64,000 bases of DNA from Ectopseudomonas khazarica (GCF_004521985.1 NZ_SBHZ01000005.1:62001-126000), one strand, 5' to 3'. Positions 9,745 through 19,039 are shown, counted from the stretch's first letter. The notes: a model not told the origin generated them from the sequence alone. Made by a program: numbers and translations.

Positions 9745-10988
9745 CAGCCGTGGAACCGACGGAACAGCAGCGAGCCGTTGGTGCCGCCGAAGCCGAAGGA
9801 GTTCGACAGGGCGATCTCGATCGGCATGGCCTTGGCCTGGTGCGCCACGAAGTCCAGGTCGCAGCCTTCGTCCGGCTCGTCCAGGTTGATGGTCGGCGGT
9901 GCGACCTGATCGCGCAGCGCGAGGATGCTGAAGATCGCCTCCACCGCACCGGCGGCGCCCAGCAGGTGGCCGGTCATCGACTTGGTCGAGCTGACCGACA
10001 GCTGATAGGCATGCTCGCCGAACACGCTCTTCAACGCAGCCGCTTCGGCGAGATCGCCGGCCGGGGTGGAAGTGCCGTGAGCGTTGACGTACTGCACCTG
10101 GTCAGCGTTGATACCGGCATCGCGCAGGGCATTGGCCATGCAGCGGGCAGCACCGGCGCCATCCTCGGGCGGCGAGGTCATGTGGAAGGCGTCACCGCTC
10201 ATGCCGAAGCCGATCAGCTCGGCATGGATGGTGGCACCGCGCGCCTTGGCGTGCTCGAGCTCTTCCAGCACCAGCGCACCGGAGCCGTCGGACAGCACGA
10301 AGCCGTCACGGCCCTTGTCCCAGGGACGACTGGCCCTGGTCGGCTCGTCGTTACGCGTGGACAGCGCACGCGCCGCGCCGAAGCCGCCCATGCCGAGGCC
10401 GCAGGCCGCCATCTCGGCACCACCGGCGACCATCACGTCGGCTTCGCCGTAGGCGATGTTGCGCGCCGCCATGCCAATGCAGTGGGTGCCCGTGGTGCAC
10501 GCCGTGGCGATGGCGTAGTTCGGCCCCTGCAGACCCAGGTGGATCGACAGGAAACCGGAAATCATGTTGATGATCGAGCCCGGCACGAAGAACGGCGAAA
10601 TGCGCCGCGGCCCCTGCTCGTGCAACGATTTGCAGTTGTTCTCGATATTGGTCAGGCCGCCGATGCCGGAGCCCATGGCCACACCGATGCGCTCGCGATT
10701 GGCGTCGGTGATATCCAGGCCGGAATCACGCACGGCCTGGAAGCAGGCAGCGAGACCGTACTGGATGAACAGGTCGAGCTTGCGCGCCTCCTTGGCGGAG
10801 AGGTACTCCTCGACGTTGAAGTCCTTGACCGACCCGCCAAAACGGGTGGAGTAGGCGGACAGGTCCATGTGTTCGATCAGACCGATGCCACTGCGCCCGG
10901 CCAAAATGCCCTGCCAGCTGCTCGGCACATCGTTACCCAGCGGCGACAGCATGCCCATACCGGTAACCACGACGCGTCTACGCGACAC
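9744..10988 (-). CDS. fabF: Beta-ketoacyl-ACP synthase II
   Basis: Elongating condensing enzyme of fatty-acid synthesis, 414 residues. Catalytic Cys is C164 ([10 protein letters not shown]); the two histidines lie in [11 protein letters not shown] and [12 protein letters not shown]. The start is GTG at 10988 with a strong Shine-Dalgarno (GAGGAG) seven bases upstream. The gene follows acpP but an intrinsic terminator lies between them, so it probably has reduced read-through relative to acpP. Confidence 0.96.
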   Translation of the reverse strand: MSRRRVVVTGMGMLSPLGNDVPSSWQGILAGRSGIGLIEHMDLSAYSTRFGGSVKDFNVEEYLSAKEARKLDLFIQYGLAACFQAVRDSGLDITDANRERIGVAMGSGIGGLTNIENNCKSLHEQGPRRISPFFVPGSIINMISGFLSIHLGLQGPNYAIATACTTGTHCIGMAARNIAYGEADVMVAGGAEMAACGLGMGGFGAARALSTRNDEPTRASRPWDKGRDGFVLSDGSGALVLEELEHAKARGATIHAELIGFGMSGDAFHMTSPPEDGAGAARCMANALRDAGINADQVQYVNAHGTSTPAGDLAEAAALKSVFGEHAYQLSVSSTKSMTGHLLGAAGAVEAIFSILALRDQVAPPTINLDEPDEGCDLDFVAHQAKAMPIEIALSNSFGFGGTNGSLLFRRFHG

Positions 10989-11038
10989 AGCAATCTCCTC
11001 TTGTTCTACTCAGGCGCTGCATGCGCCCTGCACGTAAA

Positions 11039-11076
11039 GAAAAGCCGCACGCCTGTTTAGGGCAGTGCGGCTTTTC
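11039..11076 (-). terminator. Terminator/attenuator between acpP and fabF
   Basis: GAAAAGCCGCAC at 11039-11050 pairs perfectly with GTGCGGCTTTTC at 11065-11076, a 12-bp stem with a 14-base loop. On the minus strand it ends in CTTTTCTTT, so it should stop or attenuate transcription after acpP. It would allow far more acpP than fabF message. Confidence 0.85.
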
Positions 11077-11099
11077 TCGGTCAGAAAGCTGACGGTGAC

Positions 11100-11336
11100 T
11101 TATTGCGCGTGGGCAGTCACGTAGTCGATGGCTTCCTGAACGGTGGTGATCTTCTCTGCTTGCTCGTCCGGGATCTCGGTCTCGAATTCTTCTTCGAGAG
11201 CCATCACCAGCTCAACGGTGTCAAGAGAGTCGGCACCCAGGTCTTCGACGAAGGAAGCGCTGTTGGTAACTTCCTCTTCTTTAACGCCAAGTTGCTCGGC
11301 AACGATTTTCTTGACGCGTTCTTCGATGGTGCTCAT
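11100..11336 (-). CDS. acpP: Acyl carrier protein
   Basis: Acidic 78-residue carrier of growing acyl chains. The 4'-phosphopantetheine serine is S37 in GADSLDTVE. Codon use is strongly biased, as expected for an abundant protein. It has its own likely promoter upstream and a terminator downstream. Confidence 0.98.
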   Translation of the reverse strand: MSTIEERVKKIVAEQLGVKEEEVTNSASFVEDLGADSLDTVELVMALEEEFETEIPDEQAEKITTVQEAIDYVTAHAQ

Positions 11337-11388
11337 ACCTTGTTTTCACTCCTAATTGGACAAATCCAGGCAGCTGGTAGCGGCCAAG

Positions 11389-11416
11389 TGTATAGAAAGG
11401 GTTTTTAGCATTTCAA
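11389..11416 (-). promoter_or_regulatory. Sigma70-type promoter of acpP
   Basis: On the minus strand TTGAAA (11416-11411) is followed after 16 bases by TATACA (11394-11389), a good sigma70 match. It lies about 50 bases upstream of the acpP start and gives acpP an independent transcript within the fab cluster. Confidence 0.65.
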
Positions 11417-11532
11417 GCTGAATGCCGGGGAGCCCCCAGGAACACTTCAACGATCTGTCTATAAACCTGTTGCAGCTTTATAACGGATTTTAGACAGCGA
11501 CTATGACAGTTTTCTGATGGCTCGCGTCACAT

Positions 11533-12276
11533 TCAGCTCATGTACATACCGCCATTCACCGGGATAGTAGCCCCGGTGACGTAACCTGCGCCATCGGAAG
11601 CCAGGAAACCGACCACCTTGGCGATCTCTTCGGCCTGCCCCAGACGACCCAGCGGAATCTGCGTCAGCAGCGCATCGCGCTGGGCTTCCGGCAGCTCGCG
11701 AGTCATGTCGGTGTCGATGAAACCAGGAGCCACCGAGTTGACCGTGATACCACGGGAACCCACTTCACGCGCCAGTGCGCGGCTGAAACCTTCCAGGCCG
11801 GCCTTGGCAGCAGCGTAGTTGACCTGCCCGGCGTTGCCCATGGCCCCAACGACGGAACCGATGTTGATGATGCGCCCGAAACGCGCCTTGGTCATGCCAC
11901 GCAGCACGGCCTTGGACAGGCGGTAGAGGCTGTTCAGGTTGGTATTGATGACGTCGAACCACTCGTCGTCCTTCATGCGCAGCATCAGGTTGTCACGGGT
12001 GATGCCGGCGTTGTTGACCAGGATCAACGGCTGGCCAAGATGTTGCTGGATATGTTCGAGGGTGCTGGCAACGGATTCGTCGTTGCTCACGTCGAGCACC
12101 AGGCCGGCGCCTTCGACACCATTGGCCTTCAGGGTTTCGGCAATACGCTCGGCGCCCGAGGCGCTGGTGGCGGTACCGATGACGATGGCGCCCTGACGGC
12201 CCAGCTCCAGAGCGATGGCCTGGCCGATACCACGGCTGGCGCCGGTGACCAGCGCGACTTTACCTTGCAGACTCAT
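11533..12276 (-). CDS. fabG: 3-oxoacyl-ACP reductase
   Basis: NADPH-dependent reductase of the elongation cycle, 247 residues, short-chain dehydrogenase fold. It shows the cofactor motif TGASRGIG (11-18), NNAG, and the catalytic S141, Y154 and K158 (NYAAAKAG). The start at 12276 has a good Shine-Dalgarno (AAGGAG). It lies 24 bases after fabD; a 196-base gap with a promoter separates it from acpP. Confidence 0.97.
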   Translation of the reverse strand: MSLQGKVALVTGASRGIGQAIALELGRQGAIVIGTATSASGAERIAETLKANGVEGAGLVLDVSNDESVASTLEHIQQHLGQPLILVNNAGITRDNLMLRMKDDEWFDVINTNLNSLYRLSKAVLRGMTKARFGRIINIGSVVGAMGNAGQVNYAAAKAGLEGFSRALAREVGSRGITVNSVAPGFIDTDMTRELPEAQRDALLTQIPLGRLGQAEEIAKVVGFLASDGAGYVTGATIPVNGGMYMS

Positions 12277-12300
12277 GTGCTTCTCCTTTCCAAAACCGTT

Positions 12301-13239
12301 TCAAGCCAGCGCAGCGCGAGCGGCAGCGAAGGCGTCGGGGGTATCCAGGTTGTGGGTATTGATACCCTTGACGCAGCGCTTGTTCAGACCACCGAGCACC
12401 TTGCCCGGGCCGCACTCGACCAGATCGGTCACGCCCTGCTCGGACAGACGCACGATGGACTCGACCCAGCGCACCGGGCTGTACAGCTGAGCCAGGAGGT
12501 CGGCCTTCAGGGTGGCCAGATCGGATACCACGGCAGCACTGACGTTCTGCACCAGCGGAATCTGCGGGGCCTGCCAGCTCAGCGCCTCGACCGACTCGGC
12601 GAAGCGCTCGGCGGCGGGCTTCATCAGCGCGCAGTGCGACGGCACGCTGACCGGCAGCGCCATGGCGCGCTTGGCGCCACGTGCCTTGCAGGCCTCGATG
12701 GCGCGCTCGACGGCAGCGGCGCTACCGGCAATCACCACCTGACCCGGGGCATTGAAGTTGACCGCGCTGACCACGTCACCCTGCGCCGCTTCGGCGCAAG
12801 CGGCCAGCACGTCGGCGTCCTCCAGACCGAGAATCGCCGCCATGCCGCCCTGCCCGGCCGGCACGGCCTGCTGCATCAGCTGACCACGGCGCTCGACCAG
12901 CTTCACGGCATCGGCGAACGCGATACTGCCAGCGGCGACCAGCGCGGAGTACTCACCCAGGCTGTGGCCGGCGACGAATGCCGGCTTGGCGCCGCCCTCG
13001 GCCTGCCACAGACGCCACAGGGCGATGGAGGCCGCGAGGATGGCCGGCTGGGTCTTGTCGGTCTGGTTCAGTTGCTCTTCCGGACCTTGCTGGGTCAGCG
13101 CCCAGAGGTCGTAGCCGAGGGCTTCGGAAGCCTCGCCGAAGGCATCGAGCACCAGCTTCTGCTGGGCACCGTGATCGGCGAGCATGGCCAGGGCTTGCGA
13201 ACCCTGACCGGGGAAGACGAATGCGAGGGATGCAGACAT
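12301..13239 (-). CDS. fabD: Malonyl-CoA:ACP transacylase
   Basis: Loads malonyl groups onto ACP, 312 residues. The nucleophile S93 is in GHSLGEYSAL, the FPGQGSQ motif is at 9-15, and the partner histidine is in VPSHCALM near residue 200. It follows plsX after a 125-base gap that contains an intrinsic terminator, so its transcription is partly separate from rpmF-plsX. Confidence 0.97.
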   Translation of the reverse strand: MSASLAFVFPGQGSQALAMLADHGAQQKLVLDAFGEASEALGYDLWALTQQGPEEQLNQTDKTQPAILAASIALWRLWQAEGGAKPAFVAGHSLGEYSALVAAGSIAFADAVKLVERRGQLMQQAVPAGQGGMAAILGLEDADVLAACAEAAQGDVVSAVNFNAPGQVVIAGSAAAVERAIEACKARGAKRAMALPVSVPSHCALMKPAAERFAESVEALSWQAPQIPLVQNVSAAVVSDLATLKADLLAQLYSPVRWVESIVRLSEQGVTDLVECGPGKVLGGLNKRCVKGINTHNLDTPDAFAAARAALA

Positions 13240-13258
13240 GAATAAGTCCCTTGAGTCG

Positions 13259-13286
13259 AAAAACCAGCGCCAGGCGAGCCTGGCGC
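13259..13286 (-). terminator. Terminator between plsX and fabD
   Basis: GCGCCAGGC at 13267-13275 and GCCTGGCGC at 13278-13286 form a perfect 9-bp stem with a very short loop. On the minus strand a five-base T-run (13263-13259) follows three bases later. It should at least attenuate transcripts coming from rpmF-plsX. Confidence 0.7.
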
Positions 13287-13364
13287 AGCAAACTGACAGT
13301 TGGATGACAGGCTACGCGCCGCGGTCACATTCCGGCCCCGTCACACAGCGAAAACGCGACGAGT

Positions 13365-14375
13365 CTACAACAACAAGTCCTCGAGTCGACCATGCAGTCG
13401 CTGCGGCAGATTCTCCTGCACCTCGCGCAGCGCGCAGCGAATGGCGCTCTGGAAACTCTCCTGGCCGGCGGCGCCATGGCTCTTCACGACGATGCCCTGC
13501 AGCCCGAGAAAACTCGCGCCATTGTGCCGTGCCGGCGCCAGATCGGCCTTGAGGCGGCGCAGCAGCGGCATCGCCAGGGCGCCGATGGCCTGGGCGAACA
13601 GCCCCTCCCTGAACAACGCCTCGACCCGCCCGGTGACCATTCGTGCGAGGCCCTCGCTGGACTTGAGCAGGATGTTGCCGACGAAACCGTCGCACACCAC
13701 CACATCAGCCTCGCCGCGATAGACACCGTCACCTTCTATGTAGCCGACGAAGTTCAGCCCATGCGCCTGCTGCAGCATGCTGGCGGCGAGCTTGACCTGC
13801 TGATTGCCCTTGATGTCTTCCGTGCCGACATTGAGCAGCGCCACCCGTGGCCGCGCGATACCCAGCGTCTCGGCCGCGACCGCGCCCATGATGGCGAACT
13901 GGTAGAGGTGCTCGGCGCTGCAGTCGACGTTGGCGCCCAGGTCCAGCAGGTAGCAATGGCCCCGCTCGGTGGGTATCGGACTGACCATGGCCGGCCGATC
14001 GATCCCCGGCAGGGTCTTGAGCAGATAGCGCGACAACGCCATCAGCGCACCGGTGTTGCCGGCACTGACACAGGCGTGCGCCTGACGCTGCTGCACCAGC
14101 TCCAGCGCCACGCGCATCGAAGCATCGAGCTTGCCGCGCAGTGCCTGAGCCGGACGCTCGTCCATGGCGATCACTTCACTGGCGTGATGAACCTGCAGGC
14201 GCGCGCGATCGACGCCGGACTGGCGAGCGAGCTGTTCTTCGATGAGGGGAGCTTGACCGACGAGGGTCAGGTGTAGCGAGGGGAACTCGGCCAGCGCGGA
14301 AATGCAGGCCGGAACAATGCAGTGGGGACCGAAGTCCCCACCCATTGCATCAATCGCGATGATCGAGGCGGACAA
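13365..14375 (-). CDS. plsX: Phosphate acyltransferase PlsX
   Basis: Makes acyl-phosphate from acyl-ACP, the first step of phospholipid synthesis with PlsY. 336 residues with the family start [16 protein letters not shown], the SAGNTGALM motif and the conserved core [16 protein letters not shown]. The first codon is TTG (14375), three bases after the rpmF stop; the only nearby in-frame Met is in the conserved DAMGGD motif, so TTG is well supported. Conserved rpmF-plsX-fabD-fabG order. Confidence 0.94.
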   Translation of the reverse strand: MSASIIAIDAMGGDFGPHCIVPACISALAEFPSLHLTLVGQAPLIEEQLARQSGVDRARLQVHHASEVIAMDERPAQALRGKLDASMRVALELVQQRQAHACVSAGNTGALMALSRYLLKTLPGIDRPAMVSPIPTERGHCYLLDLGANVDCSAEHLYQFAIMGAVAAETLGIARPRVALLNVGTEDIKGNQQVKLAASMLQQAHGLNFVGYIEGDGVYRGEADVVVCDGFVGNILLKSSEGLARMVTGRVEALFREGLFAQAIGALAMPLLRRLKADLAPARHNGASFLGLQGIVVKSHGAAGQESFQSAIRCALREVQENLPQRLHGRLEDLLL

Positions 14376-14378
14376 GGA

Positions 14379-14561
14379 TTACTCGTCAGCGCCCTTGTCG
14401 ATCACTTTACGACCGCGGTATACGCCTTCCGGAGAAACGTGGTGGCGCAGGTGAACTTCACCGGTGCTCTTCTCTACGGACAGGGCGCTGGCCTCGAGTG
14501 CGTCGTGCGAACGGCGCATATCGCGGGCGGAACGGGATTTTTTGTTCTGCTGAACAGCCAT
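14379..14561 (-). CDS. rpmF: 50S ribosomal protein L32
   Basis: A 60-residue basic ribosomal protein beginning [20 protein letters not shown]. It is the Cys-free, non-zinc form of L32. It lies between yceD and plsX, the conserved cluster linking translation to membrane lipid synthesis. Confidence 0.97.
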   Translation of the reverse strand: MAVQQNKKSRSARDMRRSHDALEASALSVEKSTGEVHLRHHVSPEGVYRGRKVIDKGADE

Positions 14562-14574
14562 AACTCATTAACTC

Positions 14575-15102
14575 CTAAACGTTTGGGTCACGCTTTAACT
14601 GCGCCAATACACTGAACGGGTTGGACCGCGATACCTCGTCCTCGCCCGGCTCGGGCTCATCGAGACCGTCCGGCTGCTGGCAATCACCTGGGGCGTGAGC
14701 AGGAACGATCGGCAAGGCGAGAAGCAATTCATCCTCGACCAGACCGAGCAGCTCCAGCGGCTCCTCACCCACTTCCAGCACGTCGTAGCCCTTCGGCAAG
14801 GACTGAGTGTTCGCTCCAACCCGAACCACCGCGTATTCACATTCGCTGCGGATGGGTAGCGCGACCAGCTCCAGACAACGCTGGCAGACCATTTTGACCT
14901 CAACCTCGAGCTCACTGCGGATCACCACAGTTTTCTGCTCGTCACGCCCGAAGTGAAACTTCGCCTGCACCGCGCCCGCCGTATCGGCAAGCGGGTCGCA
15001 GAGACGCGGCAGGCTGGCCAGTTCGAGCTGCCCTTCGAGGGTAGCTTCGCGGTCGGCGAGCTTGCGCGGATCAACGTGAGGTGGAATCGGCCCATTCAAC
15101 AT
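14575..15102 (-). CDS. yceD: YceD/DUF177 23S rRNA accumulation protein
   Basis: A 175-residue acidic protein of the DUF177 family, reported to be needed for normal 23S rRNA accumulation. The CQRC motif near the middle, in a basic-to-acidic sequence (KMVCQRCLELV), is characteristic. Its stop is 13 bases before rpmF; the two genes are nearly always paired. It diverges from maf with about 110 bases between the two starts. Confidence 0.92.
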   Translation of the reverse strand: MLNGPIPPHVDPRKLADREATLEGQLELASLPRLCDPLADTAGAVQAKFHFGRDEQKTVVIRSELEVEVKMVCQRCLELVALPIRSECEYAVVRVGANTQSLPKGYDVLEVGEEPLELLGLVEDELLLALPIVPAHAPGDCQQPDGLDEPEPGEDEVSRSNPFSVLAQLKRDPNV

Positions 15103-15211
15103 AGGCGCAGCATTCTAGGGATGCACCCTGCCCGTGTCAAAGGAAATTGAGCCTGTATTCGCCCAGGCACGACCAGTAGAATTTCTCGCCCACCTATATA
15201 AGGAAGAGAAC

Positions 15212-15793
15212 ATGCCCGCGCTGCTGCTCGCCTCCAGCTCGCCCTACCGCCGCGAACTACTCGACCGCCTGCAACTGCCCTTCACCTGGCAGTCGCCGAG
15301 CATCGACGAAACCCGTCTGACAGACGAAACCGGCATCGACCTGGTCAGACGCCTGGCCGAGGCAAAGGCCCGCGCACTGGCCGACCAGCACCCCGACCAC
15401 CTGATCATCGGCTCGGACCAGGTCGCCATCCTCAGCGACGGCCAGATTCTCGGCAAACCCCATGACCTGCCGAGGGCCCAGCAGCAACTGCGCGCCGCCA
15501 GCGGCAGCAGTGTCACCTTTCTCACCGGCCTGGCCCTGCTCGATACCGGCAGCGGTCGATGCCAGGTCGACTGCGTTCCCTTCACCGTGCATTTTCGTCC
15601 GCTCGATGATGGACAGATCCTGCGCTACCTGCAGCGCGAACAACCTTTCGACTGCGCCGGCAGCTTCAAATCCGAGGGCCTGGGCATCAGCCTGTTCCGC
15701 AGCACGCAAGGCGAAGACGCCACCAGCCTGGTCGGCCTGCCACTGATCCGCCTGGTGGACATGCTGCTCAACGAGGGCGTCGAGATACCGTAG
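15212..15793 (+). CDS. Maf-family nucleotide pyrophosphatase, YceF-like
   Basis: A 193-residue house-cleaning pyrophosphatase. The N-terminus LLASSSPYRRELLDRL is the YceF-type signature, which suggests 7-methyl-GTP as substrate. DETRLTDETG, the GSDQVA motif and a C-terminal EGLGISLF complete the active site. I use the ATG at 15212, preceded by AGGAAGAG; a 26-residue upstream extension lacks family similarity. Its TAG stop lies inside a dispersed repeat (see 15788). Confidence 0.9.
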   Translation: MPALLLASSSPYRRELLDRLQLPFTWQSPSIDETRLTDETGIDLVRRLAEAKARALADQHPDHLIIGSDQVAILSDGQILGKPHDLPRAQQQLRAASGSSVTFLTGLALLDTGSGRCQVDCVPFTVHFRPLDDGQILRYLQREQPFDCAGSFKSEGLGISLFRSTQGEDATSLVGLPLIRLVDMLLNEGVEIP

Positions 15794-15843
15794 GGCGGGC
15801 GCAAGCCGCCGACCGAGACTGGCGGGCCACACCCGCCCTACGG
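15788..15843. repeat. Dispersed 56-bp inverted-repeat element overlapping the maf stop
   Basis: CCGTAGGGCGGG at 15788-15799 pairs perfectly with CCCGCCCTACGG at 15832-15843. The interior reads GCAAGCCGCCGACCGAG and GGCGGGCCACA. This TAGGGYGGGC...GCCGACCG pattern is a common intergenic element in mendocina/stutzeri-type Pseudomonas; a half copy is at 26738. The left arm supplies the TAG stop of maf. Confidence 0.7.
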
Positions 15844-15852
15844 GAGCATTTC

Positions 15853-16830
15853 TCAGCGCAGTGTCGGCCCCTGGAAGCCCATCCACAGCGCGATACGATC
15901 CGCCACACTGGTACCCAGACGCTTGGCGAAGCGATCGAACGGCGTGTCACGCTGGGTGTAGTCGACCATTTCCTTCTCGCCGATCACCTCGCGCGCCACA
16001 TAGCTGGCACTGCCCAGGGCATCGATCAGACCCAGCTGCAGAGCCTGCTCGCCGGACCAGATCAGGCCGGAGAACAGCTCGGGATGCTCATCCGCCTTGA
16101 GTCGCTCACCCCGCCCCTTCTTCACGCTGTCGATGAACTGACGGTGCGTGGTTTCCAGCACGGTCTTCCAGAAGCGTGTTTCCTCTTCCTTCTGCGGCTG
16201 GAACGGATCGAGAAAGGCCTTGTGCTCGCCGGAGGTGTAGACGCGACGCTCGACACCCAGCTTCTCCATGGTATCGACGAAGCCGAAGCTGGCCGCCGTG
16301 ACCCCGATCGAGCCGACCAGACTGGCCTTGTCGGCGTAGATCTCGTCCGCCGCACTGGCGATGTAGTAGGCACCGGACGCACCGAGATCACTGATCACCG
16401 CGTAAACCTTGGTCTGTGGGTACTCGCCACGCAGGCGACGAATCTCGTCATAGATGTAGCCCGACTGCACGGGACTGCCGCCCGGACTGTTGATACGCAG
16501 GATCACACCTTTGGTGTTGCTGTCCTCGAACGCCGCACGCAGGCTGCCCACCACCTTGTCGGCGCTGGCTTCCTCACGGTCGGCGATCATGCCGCGAATC
16601 TCGATCAGTGCCGTGTGCGCCGTCGTGGTCGAGGCCGACTTCAGGTCGAGCGCCGGCAACACCAGCGCCAACGCACCGAACAGATAGATGAAGGTCAGCA
16701 GCTTGAAAAAGATCCCCCAGCGCCGGGACCGACGCTGCTCCTGCACACTTGAAAGCAGGGTTTTCTCAAGCAGTTTCCAGCTCTTGGCATCCTCGCCCGA
16801 CGACGACGATGACTTCCACTCATCCGACAT
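15853..16830 (-). CDS. sppA: Signal peptide peptidase SppA, short form
   Basis: Inner-membrane serine protease that degrades leftover signal peptides, S49 family, 325 residues with one N-terminal membrane anchor (about 44-63). INSPGGSP and SDLGASGAYYIASAA hold the catalytic Ser; DKASLVGSIGV holds the Lys. I chose the ATG at 16830 because AGGAG lies nine bases upstream; the GTG two codons earlier is only three bases from it. The gene overlaps the end of gph. Confidence 0.92.
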   Translation of the reverse strand: MSDEWKSSSSSGEDAKSWKLLEKTLLSSVQEQRRSRRWGIFFKLLTFIYLFGALALVLPALDLKSASTTTAHTALIEIRGMIADREEASADKVVGSLRAAFEDSNTKGVILRINSPGGSPVQSGYIYDEIRRLRGEYPQTKVYAVISDLGASGAYYIASAADEIYADKASLVGSIGVTAASFGFVDTMEKLGVERRVYTSGEHKAFLDPFQPQKEEETRFWKTVLETTHRQFIDSVKKGRGERLKADEHPELFSGLIWSGEQALQLGLIDALGSASYVAREVIGEKEMVDYTQRDTPFDRFAKRLGTSVADRIALWMGFQGPTLR

Positions 16831-17515
16831 GCTCACTCACTCCTGAAGGATGCTGCGCATGGCGGCCTTCCAGCCACGCGCGCAGCTCATTGAACTCGTT
16901 GATTGCCAAACGCGGCGCACATTCACGCAGAATCGACAATGGCTGAGCACCGAAACCGACCGCTACCGCGTCCATCCCGGCATTGCGCGCCATGAGCAGG
17001 TCGAAGGTCGAATCCCCCACCATCAACGCCCGCTCGGGCTGCACCCGGCAATGCGCAAGAATCTCGTGCAGCATCAGCGGATCCGGCTTGCTCGCCGTCT
17101 CGTCAGCGCAACGGGTGATATCGAAGTAGTCCAGCCAACCCTTGTCCGCCAGCACCCGATGCAGCCCCTTGCGCCCCTTGCCGGTCGCGACCGCCAGACG
17201 ATAGCCCTGCTCGCGAAAGACTTCGAGCGACTCGCGCACGCCGTCGAACAGCGGCGACGGCTCGGTTTCCAGCGCCAGGTACTGCTCGCTGTAGGCACGC
17301 CGAATGGCTTCGATGCGCAACGGTTCATCGAGTTCCGGATAGAGCGTGCCGATCGCCACCCCCAGCTCCAGACCGATGATGCCGCGCACCGCCACATCGC
17401 TGCAGCGCGGCACGCCGGTGATATCGGCAGCGCGATGCATGGCCTCGACGATGCGGCCGATGGAGTCGACCAGCGTGCCATCCCAATCGAAGACCAGCAG
17501 TTGATAGTCAGGCAC
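16820..17515 (-). CDS. HAD-superfamily phosphatase, phosphoglycolate phosphatase-like
   Basis: A 231-residue HAD hydrolase with the nucleophile motif DWDGTLVDS (D10, D12), the VATGKG motif II, and the Mg-binding MVGDSTFDL. It resembles Gph-type phosphatases; substrate specificity cannot be read from sequence. It starts with GTG at 17515, overlapping the rluC stop by 8 bases (GTGCCTGA), and its end overlaps sppA. The rluC-gph-sppA chain is thus translationally coupled. Confidence 0.88.
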   Translation of the reverse strand: MPDYQLLVFDWDGTLVDSIGRIVEAMHRAADITGVPRCSDVAVRGIIGLELGVAIGTLYPELDEPLRIEAIRRAYSEQYLALETEPSPLFDGVRESLEVFREQGYRLAVATGKGRKGLHRVLADKGWLDYFDITRCADETASKPDPLMLHEILAHCRVQPERALMVGDSTFDLLMARNAGMDAVAVGFGAQPLSILRECAPRLAINEFNELRAWLEGRHAQHPSGVSEHVG

Positions 17516-18461
17516 TCAGACGCTCCAGGGTCCTGGCCCACATCTCGTCCACCGGCGCCTCGAGCTTCAGCACACCGCCATCCGGCAGCGGCACATGCAG
17601 CTCGTAGGCATGCAGGAACAGGCGCTTGCCGCCCAGCTCGCGAATCTCGCGCGTGAATTCGTCATCGCCGTACTTGGAGTCACCGGCGATGGAGTGCCCG
17701 GCATGCTTGGCATGCACGCGGATCTGGTGGGTGCGCCCGGTGACCGGCTTGGCCTCGACCAGGGTGGCGAAGTCACCGAAGCGGCGCAGCACGCGGAACA
17801 GCGTCAGCGCCTCCTTGCCTTCACCATCGACCTCGACCATGCGCTCGCCGGAACGCAGATTGCTCTTCTGCAGCGGCGCATTGACCTGTTTCTTGGCCGT
17901 CGCCCAGTGCCCGCGCACCAGCGCCATGTAGCGCTTGTCGACGCCATCTCCGCGCAGCGCTTCATGCAGATGACGCAGCATGCTGCGTTTCTTGGCGATC
18001 ATCAGCAGACCCGAGGTATCACGATCCAGGCGGTGCACCAGCTCCAGATCCTTGGCATCGGGGCGCAGCTGGCGAAACGCCTCGATCACCCCATAGTTCA
18101 GGCCGCTGCCACCATGCACGGCGATACCCGCCGGCTTGTTCAGCACGATCAGCGCCTTGTCCTCGTAGACGATGGCCGCTTCGAGGCGTTCCAGCAGGCC
18201 CTGAGCCAGCGGCTCGGGCTCATCGCGCTCGGCCAGGCGCAACGGCGGCACCCGTACCACGTCACCAGCCTGCAGCTTGTACTCGGGCTTGATGCGCCCC
18301 TTGTTCACGCGCACTTCACCCTTGCGCAGGATGCGGTAAATCAGGGTCTTGGGCACGCCCTTGAGCTGTGTCCGGAGGAAATTGTCGATGCGTTGGCCGG
18401 CGAGTTCCGGTGCAACCTCGATCAGCTGGACGCCGGAGGTTGGAGAGGCAGGAGTAGTCAT
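17508..18461 (-). CDS. rluC: 23S rRNA pseudouridine synthase RluC
   Basis: Isomerises uridines 955, 2504 and 2580 (E. coli numbering) of 23S rRNA. 317 residues: an S4 RNA-binding domain (about 20-75, [11 protein letters not shown]) and an RsuA/RluD-type catalytic domain with HRLDRDTSG (catalytic D146). The ATG at 18461 ([10 protein letters not shown]) is preferred over an upstream frame that extends 24 residues into the rne promoter region. A TATGAT box sits so close that transcription could start on the ATG itself. Confidence 0.92.
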   Translation of the reverse strand: MTTPASPTSGVQLIEVAPELAGQRIDNFLRTQLKGVPKTLIYRILRKGEVRVNKGRIKPEYKLQAGDVVRVPPLRLAERDEPEPLAQGLLERLEAAIVYEDKALIVLNKPAGIAVHGGSGLNYGVIEAFRQLRPDAKDLELVHRLDRDTSGLLMIAKKRSMLRHLHEALRGDGVDKRYMALVRGHWATAKKQVNAPLQKSNLRSGERMVEVDGEGKEALTLFRVLRRFGDFATLVEAKPVTGRTHQIRVHAKHAGHSIAGDSKYGDDEFTREIRELGGKRLFLHAYELHVPLPDGGVLKLEAPVDEMWARTLERLSA

Positions 18462-18467
18462 CGCGCA

Positions 18468-18473
18468 ATCATA
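18468..18473 (-). promoter_or_regulatory. -10 box of rluC, possibly giving a leaderless mRNA
   Basis: TATGAT on the minus strand ends 7 bases before the A of the rluC ATG, so initiation near 18461 would produce no 5' leader. No Shine-Dalgarno precedes the ATG. The -35 region is weak and overlaps that of the divergent rne promoter. Confidence 0.5.
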
Positions 18474-18489
18474 ACAATTTTTTATGGAA

Positions 18490-18518
18490 TTGAAGCACTT
18501 AATCATTGCTGCTATAGT
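18490..18518 (+). promoter_or_regulatory. Sigma70-type promoter of rne
   Basis: TTGAAG at 18490-18495, a 17-base spacer, and TATAGT at 18513-18518 form a strong match. Transcription would begin near 18525, leaving a leader of about 515 bases before the rne ATG. Confidence 0.75.
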
Positions 18519-18524
18519 CGCGAA

Positions 18525-19039
18525 CGCCGCCAAAAGTGGCCTGGCTTGCGGATGATCGCCAAACTTGCCATCCCCTGCCCGCGCAACCCTTTCAGGACGT
18601 GAGGCCGTCCGACGGATTGTTCAGTGTTAGAAGGCCGCAAAAGGCCGTGAAGAATTCGGAAACAACGCCTTGAGTATGATGCGCGACTCGCCCAGTGGGG
18701 CGGTCGCGGTAACTGACAACCGCTGCGGAATCCGCGCGCGGCACCCGATTTTCAGCGATACGTGTAGGGTGGAGATGTACAACTGTCGGACTGCGTAGCT
18801 CATAGCTTGATCAAAGACGCCTCATCTCGTCCGCTTCCGCCAGTTGATTCCTCCTCCTGACTGAGTGCTTTCTGTCACCACAGCAAGCAGGAGACGTCCG
18901 TCGCGACCGCGGCCTTCGATGGCCGACCGTCGCTAGACAGTGGAACGATTTACGACCGTTTCTGACGCGCCTGACACCGACTCTGATAGTCGTGTGTGCC
19001 TAACGTGGCTTCCGCTAGCCCGGAGCCCATTGGTACCAC
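18525..19039 (+). promoter_or_regulatory. Long structured 5' leader of rne
   Basis: This gene-free stretch fills the gap between rluC and rne. It contains several strong hairpins: CGCGAC-T-CGCCC over an AGTG loop with GGGCG-GTCGCG (18682-18708), TGCGG/CCGC near 18723-18736, and GCGAC...GGCC/GGCC...GTCGC (18903-18933). Long rne leaders allow RNase E to cut its own mRNA and limit its synthesis; a Pseudomonas leader motif (rne-II) has been described for this position. The assignment to that motif is by position and structure, not alignment. Confidence 0.72.
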
